Shown in pieces: positions 62,544-64,000 of a DNA stretch of 64,000 nt. A program made the translations under genes and the position numbers. The first letter of the stretch is position 1. Each line of letters opens with the position of its first letter. Origin of the DNA: an alpha proteobacterium SCGC AAA536-K22 (GTDB taxonomy: Bacteria > Pseudomonadota > Alphaproteobacteria > Puniceispirillales > Marisalimonadaceae); the NCBI GenBank assembly GCA_000421325.1, contig ATWQ01000008.1, positions 27,352 through 91,351 on the forward strand. The letters run 5' to 3'. A model generated the notes under the pieces. That model was not told the origin of the DNA. It did no database searches and saw nothing but the letters and a program-made list of their open reading frames with translations.

Positions 62544-63382
62544 TTATCCATTTATAGAATAACCGCCGTCTACGGGTATAGCTGTTCCAGTAATATAATT
62601 AGATCCCTCACTTGATAAAAACACAGCTATGCCACCTAAATCATCTGGCTCTCCCCATCGACCTACTGGTGTTCTCTCTTCAACTCTACTTTGAAGTTCT
62701 GGAATATCTATCCTCGCCTGTCGAGTTAGTGATGTATCTATGTAACCTGGAAGTACTGCGTTTACTTGAACATTATCTTTTGCCCAAGCATTAGCAAGAC
62801 TTTTTGTTAATTGAACAACTCCACCTTTACTAGCAGAATAGGCACTACCGAGTGGGGCACCAAACAAAGAATGCATTGAACCAATGTTTATAATTTTTCC
62901 ACCATTAGCATCTTTAAAATGCTTAAAAGAAGCTTTGGAACATGTAAACATGCTTATTAAATTTGTGTCTATTATTCCTTTCCACTCATCAAGTTCGTAT
63001 TCCTCAGGTCTCTTTCTAATATTAGGCAATACTTTCATCGTTAACTTTTAAACATGGAAGTTGATTAAATGGAATAATGGTTCCGTCATCTAATATTAGT
63101 CCCTGCATTATTTACTAATATATTTAATTTGCCAAAGTTACTAATGACATTCTCAATCAGTTTATTGCATGAGTTCTCTTCAACAACATCAACTTGAAAG
63201 GATTTACATTCTATATTTTGAGAATTTAAAATTTTAATTGATTGAGTGTTTTTCTCTTCATTTCTACCAGCTATTATAATTTTAGCTCCAGCTTCTCCCA
63301 TAGCTTTTGACATCGCTAAACCGATACCTCCATTTCCACCAGTAACTAGAGCAACCTTTCCTGTTAGATCAAAAAGTTTCAT
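62544..63382 (-). pseudogene. SDR-family dehydrogenase interrupted by a 69-bp copied segment
   Basis: The N-terminal part (63382-63086) has VTGGNGGIGLAMS, the cofactor motif, and ends in LVNNAGTNIR. The C-terminal part resumes with RKRPEEYELDEWKG and holds GSMHSLFG and YSASKGG (YxxxK). They join perfectly at CTAATATTAGA, which is present twice (63089-63099 and 63015-63025) around foreign sequence from a GST gene. The 74-bp extra length shifts the frame and adds a stop. The parent protein resembles gluconate 5-dehydrogenase or KduD. It is inactive if the sequence is right. Confidence 0.9.
63026..63094 (-). repeat. Inserted copy of the GST-gene segment
   Basis: 69 bases identical to 36270-36338, in inverted orientation. 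Six bases at one end (ATTAGA) are shared with the SDR target. The insertion duplicated 11 bases of target around the copied block. Confidence 0.93.
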
Positions 63383-63398
63383 TTCAATTTCCTTCCTA

Positions 63399-63449
63399 TT
63401 ACCAATTTTCTTTAGATGTTCTAATATCTAATTCAAAAGTCCACGCATT
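63399..63449 (-). pseudogene. Remnant 3' end of a lost gene
   Basis: A minus-strand frame reads NAWTFELDIRTSKENW then two stops, a protein-like tail without an ORF upstream; its coding sequence is replaced by AT-rich sequence that starts the next plus-strand ORF. It seems to be the end of a gene truncated by a rearrangement near 63450. Confidence 0.45.
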
Positions 63450-63722
63450 TTTTATTTTTTAATTTTTATTTTTATTTATTCTCAAACTCAAGCTCATGAA
63501 TGTGTTTTAAAAGGAACATCTGCTAAAGACATAACTATTTATAATACCTGTAAAGCTGACGCCAAGAATAAAAAGCCTATAAATAACGATTTAAATAATA
63601 CTCTATTAAAAGCAAAAATTAAAAAATTGAAAAATGAAAACAACAATCTCAAAAATCAATTATTAGATATTAAAATCAGATTAAATTCATTATTAGCAAG
63701 AGTTAACTCATATATTAATTAA
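63447..63722 (+). CDS. Secreted coiled-coil small protein lacking a standard start codon
   Basis: The open frame reads IFYFLIFIFIYSQTQA, a signal peptide, then HECVLKGTSAKDITIYNTC with two cysteines. A lysine/asparagine-rich coiled coil follows (AKIKKLKNENNNLKNQLLD) to a stop at 63720-63722. No ATG, GTG or TTG starts this frame; an ATT at 63447 is the only position near the signal. The 5' end may have been lost at a junction with the remnant on the other strand. Confidence 0.4.
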   Translation: MFYFLIFIFIYSQTQAHECVLKGTSAKDITIYNTCKADAKNKKPINNDLNNTLLKAKIKKLKNENNNLKNQLLDIKIRLNSLLARVNSYIN

Positions 63723-63744
63723 CAAAGAAGGCATATTATATAAA

Positions 63745-64000
63745 ATGAAAAAAGCTTTAGTCATAGGTGTTGGACCTCTTAATGGTCTTGGTGGACAACT
63801 TTGTAAAAAAATTGCTCAAAACAACTTTGAAGTATTTGTAGCGGGTAGAACAATTAAGTCATTAAATAAAGTCGTAGAAAGTATTATCGAAGAAGGTAAT
63901 TACGCTAAACCAATAGTTGTTGATACAACAGATGAAAATCAAATCAAAATGATGATTAGAGAAATTGGTTCTGGTTTAGATTTTGCTGTTTACAATGTTG
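63745..64000 (+). CDS. SDR-family oxidoreductase, 3'-truncated by window edge
   Basis: 85 codons are visible. VIGVGPLNGLGGQLCKKIA matches a divergent SDR cofactor motif (GxxxGxG with proline), and VAGRTIKSLNKVV and DFAVYNV follow, as in SDRs annotated as glucose/ribitol dehydrogenase-like. The catalytic part is outside the window. Confidence 0.75.
   Translation, partial: MKKALVIGVGPLNGLGGQLCKKIAQNNFEVFVAGRTIKSLNKVVESIIEEGNYAKPIVVDTTDENQIKMMIREIGSGLDFAVYNV

Overview
The window is a very AT-rich, gene-dense stretch of a streamlined genome, most likely a free-living marine alphaproteobacterium. I infer this from the low GC, the short spacers, the gene order purB-purC-purS-purQ-purL-bolA-grxD, the class II DAHP synthase, and the many SDR, GMC, CoA-transferase, GST and MaoC-like genes. 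A group such as HIMB59/AEGEAN-169 or a SAR11 neighbour fits, but the lineage cannot be fixed from this sequence.

Left part (1-23 kb) is core metabolism. It holds an HD hydrolase cut by the window edge, an FMN 2-hydroxyacid oxidase, tRNA-Leu(UAA), panC, a rhomboid protease, a CinA-like protein, methionine aminopeptidase, five purine genes, bolA-grxD, rpsD, trmJ-like, cysS, gltX, nadE-pncB-aroG and glutathione reductase. The middle (21-50 kb) mixes redox and catabolic genes (MaoC-like hydratase, HIBADH-like, two SDRs, YghU-type GST, GMC oxidoreductase, class III CoA transferase) with photolyase, threonine ammonia-lyase, the ybbP-ybbA/tesA cluster, SlyX, MATE, epoxide hydrolase, MsrA and a long-form hibernation factor.

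The most interesting object is an 11.2 kb integrative element (about 50119-61295) that splits a chromosomal tRNA-Arg(UCU) gene exactly at its anticodon loop. The two tRNA halves lie at its two ends, sharing only the 7-bp loop CTTCTAA. The element carries its own complete tRNA-Arg(UCU), inverted, near its left end. It encodes a tyrosine integrase, a small serine recombinase, an HUH (rolling-circle type) Rep, a DUF3102-like protein, a ParB-methyltransferase fusion, a ribbon-helix-helix protein and several unknown small proteins. It also carries cargo: an isochorismatase-type hydrolase and the ornithine-lipid genes olsB-olsA behind an array of operator-like repeats. Short ATGTGAAT repeats on an 11-bp pitch flank both ends. 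The layout recalls tRNA-integrating oceanic cargo elements such as tycheposons.

The right flank (61.3-64 kb) shows gene decay: an SDR gene interrupted by a 69-bp exact copy of part of a GST gene 27 kb away, a remnant gene tail, and an ORF without a start codon.

Several genes (panC, two SDRs, olsB) need removal of one base to restore their frame, three of them at homopolymer runs. This could be sequencing error, slippage or decay, and it matters for how these genes are read.
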